This document shows positions 11,363 to 23,117 of a stretch of DNA of 64,000 nt, piece after piece. The position numbers were made by a program, and so were the translations under genes. The number at the start of each line of letters is the position of its first letter. The first letter of the stretch is position 1. Under the pieces are notes generated by a model that worked only from the letters and a program-made list of their open reading frames with translations, did not search any database and had not been told where the DNA came from. The stretch spans positions 4,893,501 through 4,957,500 of the forward strand of contig CM028335.1 in NCBI GenBank assembly GCA_016647705.1. The letters run 5' to 3'. Source of the stretch: Eucommia ulmoides (lineage: Eukaryota; Streptophyta; Magnoliopsida; Garryales; Eucommiaceae).

Positions 11363-13452
11363 TATATTTTTTATTTAATTAAATTTCACTGGATTTAAAT
11401 AGATTTTGTTTATTTGTGTTCAATTAGGTTTGGTGGAGTTCAATTTATTTATTTTATTTGGTTTGATTTGGTAGATTAATTGGTTGATTTTACTTTATAT
11501 GAGTTGGATTGAATTAGTTTTATTTGAGTTAAATTTCATTAATTTTATTTGTTTGATTTTAATTTTAATACAACAGTAAAAAATGGCACACCGTTTTACC
11601 ATAACCGTTGGAGTACCCCTCTAAATAAAGTATGTCATACTAATTTTGGTGTGTCACATTAACAAATGGCACACCAAAAAATAGCAACTCTCTTGGAGTT
11701 GCTATTAATGAGTTTCGACTTGTAAAAATTTGTTTTTTAGCGGGGTTTGAATACTAAACCTTCTATTAGGAAGACACAAAATAATCATCAGGGCATAAGT
11801 TTGGGTAAAAAAAGATGTGATTTTCTAAATGTACACCACTTTTGTTAGTCTTTTATCTTTTTTAAAAATAAATAAAAATAATTTAAATTAATTATTATTG
11901 TACTTTACATATATTTTTCTAAATTTTTAATTTCATATTTTCTTTACTCTTTCTTCTTCTTCCCTCTTTCTTTTTCAAAGAGCTAAATTTCCCGAGAGTC
12001 GTATCTAGTTGCTAGCCATCATCAACAACCGTCTCTAGCGATTAAATGCGATTGCTGAAGCTAGACCTGTCCAGTTTCGACGAGATACACAGAACTGAGC
12101 AGATGTGATGAGATTTACACAGATCTGGGAAAGAAGAAGAAGAAATGAGAGAGGTAGTAATGGAACTTAGGCCTAGAGCTTCCCCCTTAGTTTTTGAAAA
12201 TTTTAATTTTTACCCTTTTAGTTTTATAAAAAAATCAACTAAAACTCTTAAAATTTTATATGTCTCCCTTGATTTATATAAATATCTTATAAAATATATA
12301 TTAAAAAAAAAAACATTAGCCTCCTCAATCTATTTTGTAAATACGTGGTTGCCGAAGCAAGGGATGGGAGAACATACGTCGAGGCAGAGAAGTGGAGGAG
12401 GAAGTTGGGCTAGGGGGGAAGAGGAAGGGCAACAGGCGTGTAAAGGCATTTTTACGACAAAAATAATAGGTAGAGAACAAAAAAGAAGATAAAATTTAGT
12501 TTAAAAAAAGATAAAAAGATAATTTTAAATAATTCTGAATATTTTAAAGGAAAATTTATTATTTGATTCTTATAAGATATAGTATTGAGAAAATGATCTT
12601 TTAACTGTTTGATTTAAGTTTTTGATCCCCGCAGCATTCTTAGAATTCAGTCCCTTATAAATGTCCTCCTAGTTGTATTGTATTTACAAATCATGCCACT
12701 CTGTACACAAGAACATCATCAGTCCGTTTGAAAATTTGACAGTTTCCATTTTTAAACCTACCAAATCACCACAATCATCCCACACGATTTACGATTTATA
12801 GAAATTCAAAAAATAAAATAAAAAATACAACAAATTAATTTACGAAAAATTCTCTTTTCGACGATATAAATTTTGATTTTTTTGGGTAATTTTTTGCTGG
12901 TTTATGAATGCTCAGGTTTTGTGGAAAATGAAGATCTGAGAGCAAATTTGTTTGAACAAATTCACGATTGATAGAAATTCAAATAAAAATCGGATCTAGA
13001 ATTTTTCAGATCTGGAAAATGGAGAGAGATAAATCAGATCTGAGAACATTCAAACCAGATCTGAGAACGAGAACAATCAACATGAACATTCAAACCAATT
13101 CCAGATCTGAAAATGGAGACAAATTCCATGAAGATTCATAAACTTGAATTTGAACACAAAAATAATCAGCAAAAACGTCAGATACACACGTTCATTGCTT
13201 GAACATTTACATAGAAAATGCATTCATATGAATATTCATAGACCAAAAACAAAATCAATAAAACTCATTCACTTAAATGATAAAAACTCTACATAAATCA
13301 ACAAAAATTATATGAACATTCATAAATCTTGAATGTGAGCACAAAAATAATCAACAAAAAACTTCAAATAACATATTCACTGTGATTTGAACATTCGCAT
13401 AGAACAAAATCAACTAAAAAAAATCATAAAACTCAAAACATTCACATATCTC
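11363..13452. other. host intergenic sequence with CAGATCTG motifs and a local duplication
   Basis: No gene supported; the 115-residue frame at 12145-12492 has no domain. A small hairpin GCAACTC/GAGTTGC lies near 11685. From 12930 to 13100 the palindrome CAGATCTG recurs at least four times. A roughly 86-bp segment at 13136-13222 is repeated at 13321-13406 (shared phrases CACAAAAATAATCA and TTGAACATT). The same sequence family continues after the solo LTR at 17237. Confidence 0.6.
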
Positions 13453-14324
13453 TGTAGACACCGTATTTTGTCCCACCTATGCATGACATTTAAAAATAAA
13501 AAGAATAAAAAATTAAAATAAAAATAAAAACTAAAAAATAAAACTAAAAATGTTGATTTTTACCGAGTCAATTATTCATGAATTTTGAGAATATCCAAAC
13601 AAAAATGGAGAGTCAATTCGAAGGTTTGAGGAATTAATTCAAATTTGAATTTTGCAATTGGAAATCTTATTAGTTTAATTGGAGGTTTGAAATAATAAAT
13701 TAAGTCTCTAGGATTTAAATTAATATCTCAAAAATCCAATGAAGACAAAAGGTTATCCAATTGTTCATTTTGAATCAAAATTGTTTACTTTGAAAACATA
13801 TTGGGACTAAATTGAAATTTGAAAGATTTATATTTAGACTCGGATTTTAAAATTAATCTTTGGAATATTCATTTATCCTCAAAAAAAGTTAATTAAAAGT
13901 CTCATTCCAATTAGTCCCCCAAGTAAGCCGATTGAGATAATTTGAAAATTTAAGGGATTCTAATTAAAATTTTGAGAAACTTTAAATCGTCATTTAATAA
14001 GGGACAATTTCAATTCAAAATTTCCTTATCGAATATTTTGAAATGATTAATTCTTGAGAAACTCGAATCGAAACTCTAATTGAAGTTTGGAAATTCAAAA
14101 GAAAGTTTAGGGGTCAAAATGAAAATTTACGAAAATTATTTTTTTGGGCTAAATTGATCGAATTAAAATAGATCATAGAAACTTTAACATGTTTTATTTG
14201 GTCAATTTTAGTTTTCAAAATTAAATCAAGTGAAATCAAAATTTTTGAAACTTTTAGTTTTGGCTAAGAAATTGGGTTTTTTTTTTTTTTATATCCGGCC
14301 AAAAAAAATTTAATGATGGGGCGG

Positions 14325-14374
14325 TTTTGGCAGCCCCATCTAATCTATAAATTGATTAGATGGGGCTGCCAAAA
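14325..14374 (+). promoter_or_regulatory. perfect 21-bp hairpin with TATAAATT in its loop
   Basis: The left arm runs 14325-14345 (begins TTTTGGCAGCCCC), the right arm 14354-14374 (ends GGGGCTGCCAAAA), with loop TATAAATT (14346-14353). The arms are exact complements. In the middle of an LTR, this is where the U3 promoter would sit, so TATAAATT is a candidate TATA box inside a cruciform-capable repeat. Confidence 0.8.
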
Positions 14375-14870
14375 CATTATGTATATAGATAGTGGGGAGG
14401 ATTTTTGACTTGGAAAAGAGAGGGACGTAGGAGAGAAATTAGGGAAAGAAAAATGGAGAGATTTTTCTTTTGGTGGGATTTTGTGGTTCTCGGCAAGTTA
14501 GAAAAATACAGGAAAATTTGGGCATTGTTCAAAAAAAAAAAAAAAAAAAAAAGGAAAGAAGAAGCGGAAAAGGAGAACAAATCTTCCAAGTCCTGGTAAA
14601 TTTTTTTCTATTCTTTAAGTACACTTTCATTTTTTGCCTTAAACCTTTTAAAAGAATGGATTTAAAATTGGACAGAACTTAAAAGGACATTCTACTGGAA
14701 TACTAAAAAATCGATTTATTTTTCTGCATTTATTTCTTATTCTGCGTCTTTCTGCTTTTTTATTTAGTTGTATTTATCTACTGTTCTGCATCTTTTCACG
14801 CTTTTATTTTGTTGTATTTATCTACTATTTTTCAATCGTTTTTTTTCAAAAATTCGGTGACCTAGTACAC

Positions 14871-17056
14871 TGTAGACACGGCATTTTGACCGTCCCGCAA
14901 AAATATTTTATACTTTATTCTTTATTTTATCATTTATTTTGTTTTATTTTAAAAAAATAGAAAAATGGAAAAAGAAGAAAATAAAGGAAAGTTGAAAAAA
15001 AGGAAGAAAAAAAAATAAAAAATATAGAAAATAAAAAAATATATAAAACTGAAAAAAAAAAAAAAGAAAAAAAAAGAAGAAAGAAAATAGAAAAGAAAAA
15101 TGTTTCCTTGTCGAAATAGAAATAGGAGTATGTTTCCTTCTTTCTTTCCATTTAGATTTTATTTCTTTTTCCTCGCCAAATTGGGATTAGGGTTTCTTAG
15201 GATTTCTAGGATTTTTCACTCCCCATTCTTATTATAAATAAGGCTCTCCTTCTCATAATTTAAGACACACAAAAATTAAGAGAGAAACCATTCGGAGACA
15301 TTCAGAAATTGAGAGAAAAAATCCTTAGAGAGTGATTCTCATCGTAAACCCTTTCGGGAAGCTGTCTGCGAGAGAGAAAAGCCCGAACATCGGGATTCTT
15401 AGCCTAGAACAGATATGTTTTCTGATTTTTAATTTTTTTTTCAGTTTATTTTATTCTTTTCGCAATTTAAATTCCTACAAACTTTTTTTTTTTTTTCAAT
15501 TGTCCGATGACTCGATGAAAAATGTCAGGATAAGGTTCCCCATTCTCGATCTGAATCTTTGAGCGTTTAGACGAGGACACCTGTATCTCGCTGTTTTTTT
15601 ATTTTTTATTTTATTTTTCTGTATTTTTTTATTTTATAATAATAAAGAGGAAAAGCTAAAAAACATAAGTCGTCCGATAATCCGATGAAAATGTCAGGGT
15701 GGATTTCTCGTGCTTAAACCTAACTCCGAGCATTAAATAAAAGATGTTTTATTATTTATTTTGCTGCATTTTTTTATTTTTGTATTTTTTTGCATTTTTT
15801 TTAATTTTAATTTTAATTTTATTCTTCTTATTAAAACCCTAAAAAAATAAAAAAAAAAAATCTTTTATTGGTAGGAATTAATCCTTACGAATCTTAAGTT
15901 GAATCCGACTATTCGATAAAATCGTGAAAGAGTTTTCCGTGGCCTCGTTTCCATTCCCCGACCTGAGTAGAATTTAGAAACGAATGGTTTTAGGAAATCT
16001 CTTCCCTTGGTAGATTTTTTGTGGGATTTCGTTTAAGTTTCAGAAAGATTAATTTCAACTAAATTGTTTTTGCGAACCTCTCTCGATTCTCATATCCATA
16101 GAATTTGAGGGAATTTCAAATCTGGATTTCTTTAAATTAATTGGACAAACTTAAAATAAACATTTTTTTGCATCCATTTAGCATATTTACTTCTTGCATT
16201 ATTTAGAGGGCATATTTAGTACACTTTCACAACTCACACTTTTTTTTCTACATATGTTTTTTTTTTTTAATTTTATAAATTCTACTTTTTCATATTTAGT
16301 CACGTGTACCACTTATGTCTTTTTTTTTTTTTTTAATTAAATCATTGTCACATATAATTAGGTTAATTCACGTTGTATTCATATCAATTTGCATTGACGT
16401 ATTTAAATTAAATCCTTTAGTTTTTTTTTGGGTCACTTTTGCATATAAAATAAAATTCATATAATCTTAGTTTTTGCATTCAAATTTTCATATTTATTCA
16501 CTTATTTGACTTTATCCATTTAAAGTAAAGAAATCTGTAAGAAACACGTATAAATGCCCCTGGGAACCATCCTTATAGAATCTTTAATATTTGATAAGAG
16601 GTTATACCGGGAGAATATTCTAAAAAATCCAAAAACTTGTCCTACCTTATTTGTGAAAATACCAAAAAGATTTTATGAGAAACGAATGATTTCAAAATAA
16701 AATAAAACACTCGGACTAAACTAATTGGACTTAATTGGATATAGGGTACCATTTTCGGACGGGCATCTTGGGGTGCCTAACACCTTCCACGAGCATAACC
16801 GACCCCCGAGCCTTTAAATGAATCTTTGGTTTGACCGTAGTTTTTGGAGTAAATTTTTTATTTAGGCCTTTTAAATTATTTTCTAAAAATTCGGTGACTT
16901 AGCACACCATTTAAACTCAATGTTAGGTGACAACTCCTTATTTTTTTAAAACAGCCTAAGTATATTTTTTGAGAAAACTGACGCTTTAAAAAATCTCTCT
17001 CCTTAAGCTAATTATTATTTAATATTATTTTCCTATCGAAAAAATGGGGCGCGTCA
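14871..17056 (+). mobile_element. inner Tat-type Ty3 solo LTR nested in the outer LTR
   Basis: 2186 bp, TGTAGACACGG to GGGGCGCGTCA. Flanks are TACAC (14866-14870) and CACAC (17057-17061), a 5-bp target duplication with one transition. Across the insertion the outer LTR reads GGTGACCTAG then CATTTAAATTCAATG, the same order as in the intact LTR at 33745. The LTR carries a TATAAATAAGGC promoter motif near 15234. A segment near 16730-16800 (ACTTAATTGGATATAGGGTACC, then GGGGTGCCTAACACCTTCC) is also conserved in the LTRs of the 33745-46039 element. No coding sequence inside. Confidence 0.88.
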
Positions 17057-17236
17057 CACACCATTTAAATTCAATGCTAGGTGACGATTTTTTTCCTTCT
17101 AAAATTGGCTTAAGTTATTTTATGAGAAATCCGACGCTTTAAAAATCCCTCTTCAATATTTTGTTTTTCAAAATAAAACCGAAAAATGCTCCATATTTAT
17201 TTATTTTATTTCCTTTTGGAAAATGGGGGAGCGTCA

Positions 17237-17949
17237 ATCTGGAAATTTTCAGATCTGAAAAAAAACATATATAATCAATTGCAAAACATTCACAAAATAT
17301 ATGAACATTCACAAAAAACAAAAGACACACACGGTATAAATATTCACATATCTGAAATTTTCCAGATCTGAGAGAGAAAGAGAGACGGTTGCGATTTCCC
17401 GTGGATGATGAACAGATGATCGATAGACAATGAACAGGCACTTTTTGGTGGGTGATTAACAGAAATGAAAAATCAGGCGATGAACAAAACTGATATCTAG
17501 AATCAACCACCAAAAATCAACCACCGCAAAATCGTCCACCACCCGTTCGTCCTCCACTAGTGTGATATTGAGCACTAAAAATCAACCACCGCAAGATTGA
17601 CTGTTGTGAACATCTACCCCAAAATCGTTCACCGCAATCCACCATCGCAAATCAACCACCACTAAATCGTCGTCGTCCACCAATCGTTGTCTAAACCAGA
17701 TCTGAACAATGGTCGTCTGCGACGATGGTTTACGGCGGCAGATAGTTTGTGGTGACGAATATGGCAGGGCAGACAACAGAGATGCAGATGGGCGGCGAAC
17801 AATGAACGATTGTGGGTAGAGAGAGAGTCTTCACAATGGTGGTCATCGGAGGTATTGAGAGAGAAGAATTGTCTTGATGAAAAATTAGGGTTTGGTGAAA
17901 ATGAGAGGAGAAAATGAAGTATTAGGGTTAAGATTATGTATTTTTATAG
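17237..17949. other. host sequence continuing the CAGATCTG-bearing tract
   Basis: Continues the family seen at 12930-13452, with CAGATCTG near 17250, 17362 and 17698. CACCACCGC-rich, leader-like DNA (17515-17720) follows, then GAGA-rich sequence. Open frames are short and have no domains. It may be a dispersed repeat or a dead gene 5' region. Confidence 0.5.
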
Positions 17950-17963
17950 TTTATACATGGGTA

Positions 17964-19071
17964 CTTACTTAAGAGATTAATGAAAAAATATAGAAAAAAA
18001 AAAAAAGAGAAAGATTTACATATGGTATTTGTAGATTTGGAAAAAGGCTTATGATCGGGTACCCAGAGAAGTTTTGTGGCGGGTGTTAGAAAAGAAATAG
18101 GTGTCCAATGTGTACATCGAGGTAATTAAGGATATGTAGATACTTGTGTATTTCCTATTAATATAGGCTTACATCAATTATTATCTTTAAGACCTTTCTT
18201 CTTTATTTTAGTGATGGATGAGCTCACAAAACATATTCAAAATGGAATACCTTGGAGTATGTTGTTTGTGGATGACATAATATTAGTTGACGAAAATAAA
18301 ATAAGTCTTAATACTAAGTTAGAAAGATGGAGAGAAACTTTTGAGTCTAAATGTTTGAAGGTTAGTCGAAGCAAAACGGAATACACGCATTGCAATTTTA
18401 GTAATACCTGGAGAGATGTTGGTGTAGTCAAAATTGGAGATGAGGAGGTGCCAAATGTTGATCATTATAGATATATAGGTTCAATAATTCAGAGCAATGG
18501 TGAAATCATGAAGGATATTACGCATAGAGTCAAGACAAGTTGGTTAAAGTGGAAGAGTGCGGTTGTGGTGATTTGTAATCGTAGTATTCCGTTGAAACTT
18601 AAAGAAAAATTTTACAAAACTGCTATAAGACTAACGCTTCTGTATGGTTCAGAATGTTGAGCAATAAAAACGACACATATCCAGAAAATTAGGGTGACAG
18701 AAATGAGGATGCTGCGGTAGATGAGAGGAAAAATGAGAATGGATAAAATTAAGAACGAAACTATTAGAGAGAATTTAGGAATAACATCCATCGAAGAGAA
18801 AATTAGAGAAATCGTTTACGATGGTTTGGGCATGTATATAAAAGACCTATTGAAGCATCAGTGAGAAAATGTGATTTAGTTCAAGTGCAAGGAGCTACTA
18901 GAGGGAGAGGTAGACCTAAGAAGACGTTGGACGAGACTATTAGAATTGATTTAATGACATTAAACTTGACTGAGGGAATGACCCTTAATCGATCACTATG
19001 GCGTATACGAATTCATGTAGCCGACCTTATATAAGTAGGACAAAAGTTTAGTTGTTATTGTTGTTGTATAA
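17964..19071 (+). mobile_element. 5'-truncated L1-type LINE (reverse transcriptase C-terminal part)
   Basis: Translation in broken frames gives plant LINE reverse transcriptase: KKAYDRVPREVLWRVLEKK (about 18040), then VMDELTKHIQ and MLFVDDIILVDE (about 18211-18295), where FVDD stands for the catalytic F/Y-x-D-D. Next come KVSRSKTEY and YRYIGSIIQSNGEI, and the LINE C-terminal region (MRMLR; RGRGRPKKT-like near 18900). The best open stretch is 18211-18660. Stops occur near 18099, 18138 and 18658. The element ends in a TTG-type tail (GTTGTTATTGTTGTTG, about 19050-19066). A 14-bp target duplication TTTATACAtGGGTA flanks it (17950-17963 and 19072-19085, one mismatch), and LINE-like sequence begins directly after the left copy. 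Confidence 0.92.
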
Positions 19072-19085
19072 TTTATACAGGGGTA

Positions 19086-19422
19086 TAAACATCCATTATT
19101 TTTTTTTTTCAAGAAAAGGACTTTTCTCAAAGAATGTTTTAAAAAATGTTTAATTTTTTTTTTAAAAAAATGTTATTTGAGGAGAGAGAAAGATAAATAT
19201 GGTCTAAAGAATAAAAAATTATTTTTAAAATGAAGGTATATATTTATATATAAAAAAAAGGTATAATATATATATAATTAATCATGCTTAATTTTTTAGG
19301 GTTATGCAAGTTAAATACCAAATTGCCTTATTGTTTTGAAATTAAAATTACTTCCAATATTACTTGCCCTTCTTTCTTTTCTTTTTTTTTTTTTTTTTTT
19401 TTTTTTGCGTTACCAATAGTTG
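19086..19422. other. AT-rich host sequence
   Basis: Homopolymer-rich; a T run of about 25 at 19382-19406. Nothing recognised. Confidence 0.6.
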
Positions 19423-19953
19423 GAAGAATGGTCATGGGGCTGGGGGCCCGCCCAGCTCGAACGGTCCGACCCTATTTTTTTAGGACTTGGGCTTTGGGTG
19501 GGCCTAGGTATTAGGGCCCGATCAAAATTAGGGTCGGGCTTGGGTAAGACCCAAAAATTTTAGGCCCGGCCCGAAGGTTATTTAAAATATATATAGACAC
19601 ACACACATATTACAATACAACCCTAGTATTTGGAATATTAGTTTCCTTTAGAAATTGTAACTTTAATATTTCTTGTTGGTTTGATTTGTTTGGAATATTA
19701 GTTTACCTTTAAAAATTGTAATTTTAATATTTCTTGTTGGTTTTGTGTTGAATTTTTTGTATTTATTTTTAATTTTTTTTTAAAAAAAAAATTGGGCCGG
19801 GGCCCGGGGGCCGAGCTTTGGGCTTAAAATTTTCTTATAGGACCAGGCTTGGGCATAGAATTAAGGCCCGATCACCGGGTCGGGCCGGGTTAGGGCCCAA
19901 CATTTTTTTGTAATACACTAGTCTAAGCCCGGCTCGGCCCATGACCATCCCTA
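19423..19953. mobile_element. GC-rich non-autonomous inverted-repeat element (hAT-like?)
   Basis: The left end GAATGGTCATGGGGCTGGGG is complementary to the right end (CCGGCTCGGCCCATGACCAT). Internal sequence is dominated by GGGCCCGG and GGCCCGA phrases, in sharp contrast to the AT-rich surroundings, and includes a direct duplication of GGAATATTAGTTT (about 19632 and 19692). No coding capacity. The terminal-repeat layout suggests a DNA transposon derivative. A clear 8-bp target duplication was not established, so superfamily is uncertain. Confidence 0.5.
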
Positions 19954-21048
19954 GAGATTAGTTACATTTGTTTTGCACTAAAAAAATATTTTTACCTTTA
20001 AAATATATTACAATTGTAAGTAATTTTTTGTGAAAAATAAAAAATAATTATTTTTTTATTTTTAAAAATTTTATGTTATAATTATAAGCGGTCAATGGAG
20101 ATAAGATTTTATTTGATTTTTTTTTTTAACAATTGAAAACATGCTGGTTACCAAAAAAACAATTTTTTCCCGAAATTAATTTTCTATTTTAAAAAATTAT
20201 TTAAAATTACTTTGCCAAAGGGTGTCTAATTGATTTAAAACTTCTACCATTTTGTCTTTGGGAGAAAATAAAAAAAAAAAAAAAAGGGAAAAAGTTTTTT
20301 TTTTTAATTCTAGAACTAGAAGTATGTTTCAGGCCGGATTCAAAATATCGGAGGCCCAAATGATTCCACTTCGTGCACAGGATATCTTTAGAGAATGTAT
20401 ATTTGGGTCGGGCCTTCTGTTCAGGCTCCTTATCTTCGGGCTTTTTCTTTTTGTTCAACAAAAGAAAAAGTTAAAAAAAGGCCTTTGGATAATATTATGA
20501 GTTGTTTAGATTGGGGCTTTGTATTGGACGGGCCGGATTGGATCGGGTTTCATTTATGGATCAGGTCGATTTTTAACAAAACTCTATTTATTAAAAAAAA
20601 AAAAAAAAAGTCCATACTTTTTAATTACTATTCCTAAGCTACCCTAGGAAGGCCAACTACGGTCTATCATCACTTTTACTTTTTTCTTTCAAGCAACCAT
20701 CCCACTTCCAGACTTTTAGTGGTGGTGGACGGATTACTTCCTACAAAAAAAGACTACCACAAGACACCATTGCAGCACCACCATCACCATCGCGATGAGA
20801 TCTGGGTATTCATAGATCTAGGTAATTATAGTTTTGTGGATGACTTTTTTCTCCCCTCTCTTTCTAAACAAATAATGGTCACCACCATCTACCGGTGGTG
20901 GTCGTCGACAATCTGGCTGTGTACGACGAGATCTGGGTCGGCACCACCAGATCTGGTAGTAGCAGCCCAGATCTGGCCGTTCAACGCCAGATCGCTGACT
21001 TTTTTTCTCTCTCTAAACAAATCGTCGCCACCACCACCGGAGTAACCT
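19954..21048. other. host intergenic sequence
   Basis: AT-rich until about 20700. From 20705 to 21040 it is a CACCACCA/CAGATCTGG-rich, leader-like tract with three AGATCTGG copies between 20927 and 20976. Frames of 70-108 residues overlap here on the plus strand without domains. The minus-strand Copia-2 abuts it at 21049. Confidence 0.55.
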
Positions 21049-21244
21049 TATTAAAAGATAAAGAGATAATGAAAATTGAATGGAATGTGGAATTCTCATT
21101 GATTTGAATGAACATGAAGTTTACAATTTATAACTATGAATCAACAACTCTCAACAACTTGAAAACTAAAACTAACAAACTCAAAAAATTAACAAACTAA
21201 GCTGTTGATGGAAGGTTCTAGTGAACCATTGATGATTTTTAATA
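21049..21244 (-). repeat. Copia-2 3' LTR
   Basis: 196 bp and aligned end to end with 32832-33027; by eye about 13 differences. On the minus strand it reads TATTAAAA at its start and CTTTTAATA at its end, not the usual TG...CA. Confidence 0.93.
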
Positions 21245-21255
21245 CTCCCCCTCAA

Positions 21256-22760
21256 GATGGAGAATATAAATTGTGAAATCTCATCTCACTAAGTAAACTA
21301 TGAAACTGGGATGGATGGAGGGCCTTGGTGAAAATGTCTACTAACTGATTTTGACTAGACACGTGAAGAGTTTTCAACAATCCAGTTTGAAGTTTTTATC
21401 TGATAAGGTGACAATCAATCTCAATGTGTTTGGTACATTCATGGAACACAAGATTGGCCGCAATATGGAAAACAACTTGATTATCACAAAAAAATAGTAC
21501 AGGTAAGGAGAGCAACCAAATTATTTCACAGGTAGCATTGGCCATGGAACGATACTCTGCTTTGGCCGACGAACGAGAAACAATGTGTTGCTTCTTAGAT
21601 TTCTAGGATACCGGAGAAGAACCTAAGAAAACAGAAAATCCACTAATAGATCACCTTGTATCTGAACATGCTGCCTAATTGGCATCGACAAAAGTCTTAA
21701 GCTAGATAGCGGAATTGGCAGGAAAGAAAATTCCTTGTCCTGGGGCTCTTTTGATATATTGTAAAATCTTTTGAGCTGCATTGAGATGTGTAGTTCGAGG
21801 AGTAGCCAAGAATTGGCTAAGACGATTCACAGCAAAACTTAAATTAGGCCGAGTAATAATAAGATATAAAAGCTTCCCAATCAACCGCCTATATGCAGTG
21901 GGATCCTCAAGCAAAGTACCATCATCTTGTGATAATTTCAAATTAGGATCCATAGGTGTAGAATAGGGTTTGACGGCCAAGGTCTCTGTTTCCGATAACA
22001 ACTCAAGAGCATAATGGCGTTGGCAAACAGAATTGCCTGAATGAGAACGGGCTACTTCAAGACCCCAAAAATATTTAAGAGGCCCCAAATCTTTCAGCTT
22101 GAAACGACTATTGAGAAAAACCTTTAACTTGTTCACATAGCTCGTATCATTACTAGCAATAACAATATCATTGACATAGACCAAGAGAGCAATAAAAGAT
22201 TGTCCACTGAACTTGGTGAACACAGAATGATCACTAGAAGATTAAGCAAAACCTTCACCAAGGAGAACACCGATAAACTTAGAAAACCATTGTCTTGATG
22301 CTTGTCGCAAGACGTATATGGATTTTTTTAATCGACAAATGGCATTAGGTGGCAAAGTCTCCCCCCTCACAACAAGAATAGCTAGGAGAAATAGTAATAT
22401 CTTCATTCAATTTACTATGTAAAAAAGCATTGTTTACATCCAGTTGAGTCAATGACCATCCATGGACAACGGCTAAGGACAAAAGGACTTTTATTGTAAC
22501 GAGCTTGGCAACAAAAGACAAAGTATCTAAGAAATCAACACCCATATGTTAAGTGTATCATTTAGCAACCAAACGAGCTTTATGGCGCTCAATGGACCTA
22601 TCAGCATGAAATTTGATTTTGTACACCCATTTACAACCAATGGAATGTTTCCTTGGAAGAAGAGAAACGATTTGCCAAGTACAATTGTTGTCTAAAGCGT
22701 GAAGTTCATAAGTCATGGCCTAACGCCACTCTGGAACTCAACGGCCTGATAAAAGGTGTG
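21256..22760 (-). pseudogene. Copia-2 reverse transcriptase and RNase H pseudogene
   Basis: Reading leftwards: an RT N-terminal phrase with QLDVNNAFLHSKLNEDI (22345-22545), a frame change, then 21702-22223 with the catalytic loop LVYVNDIVIAS. The usual YVDD has its first aspartate changed to asparagine, a G-to-A change. FKLKDLGPLKYFWGLEVARS and AYRRLIGKLLYLIITRPNL follow. RNase H continues below 21700 in pieces ([43 protein letters not shown]) with stops. The enzyme would copy element RNA and remove the RNA strand; the mutated loop and stops abolish that. Confidence 0.92.
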
Positions 22761-23117
22761 GGGCTTGGCATGGGAGAAAATGGCTAAGGTTAAGGCACGG
22801 TGAAGAAGAGAAAGATGATGGTAGCTAAGAACAAAGAAAATTGGATAAAGAGTAGGAGCAGAAGAAGTGGGAAGACAAGAAGACTGAATGACCAAAGAAC
22901 AATGATAATTATGAAGATAGGAGAGAGGATTAGTGACTTGATGAGGCCGTGTGAGAAGGGTAGAAGAAGGAGGAATGAGAGGGATGAGAGATGGTGAAGA
23001 GGTAGTGGGAACAAGAGGAGAAGGAGATACAAAATAATCAAGAAAGAAATGGGGTAATACCTGCTCATGAAAGAAATCAAGAGGAGAAGGAGATATAGGA
23101 GTCCCAGAAAAGAGAAA

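Larger units (their letters stand above)
13453..17236 (+). mobile_element. Tat-type Ty3 solo LTR, split by a second solo LTR
   Basis: Starts TGTAGACACCG and ends GAGCGTCA. The flanks are ATCTC (13448-13452) and ATCTG (17237-17241), a 5-bp target duplication with one change. The empty site can be recognised: a nearby copy at 17345 reads CACATATCTGAAATTTTCCAG, matching the two flanks joined. Without the inner insertion (14871-17056 plus 5 bp) the LTR is about 1593 bp, close to the LTR size of the Tat element at 33745-46039. The two also share TTCTGCGTCTTTCTGC-type repeats (about 14720-14830) and a GGTGAC...CATTTAAATTCAATG...AGGTGACGA phrase. No internal coding region is present, so this is a solo LTR. 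Confidence 0.88.

Noticed and set aside
12145..12492. 115-residue plus-strand frame as a gene
   Set aside because: Low complexity in its first half, Gly/Arg-rich in the second, no domain, AT-rich surroundings.
20719..21107. Overlapping 70-108 residue frames as genes
   Set aside because: They arise from CACCACC and AGATCTGG repeats, have no domain and run into the Copia-2 LTR.
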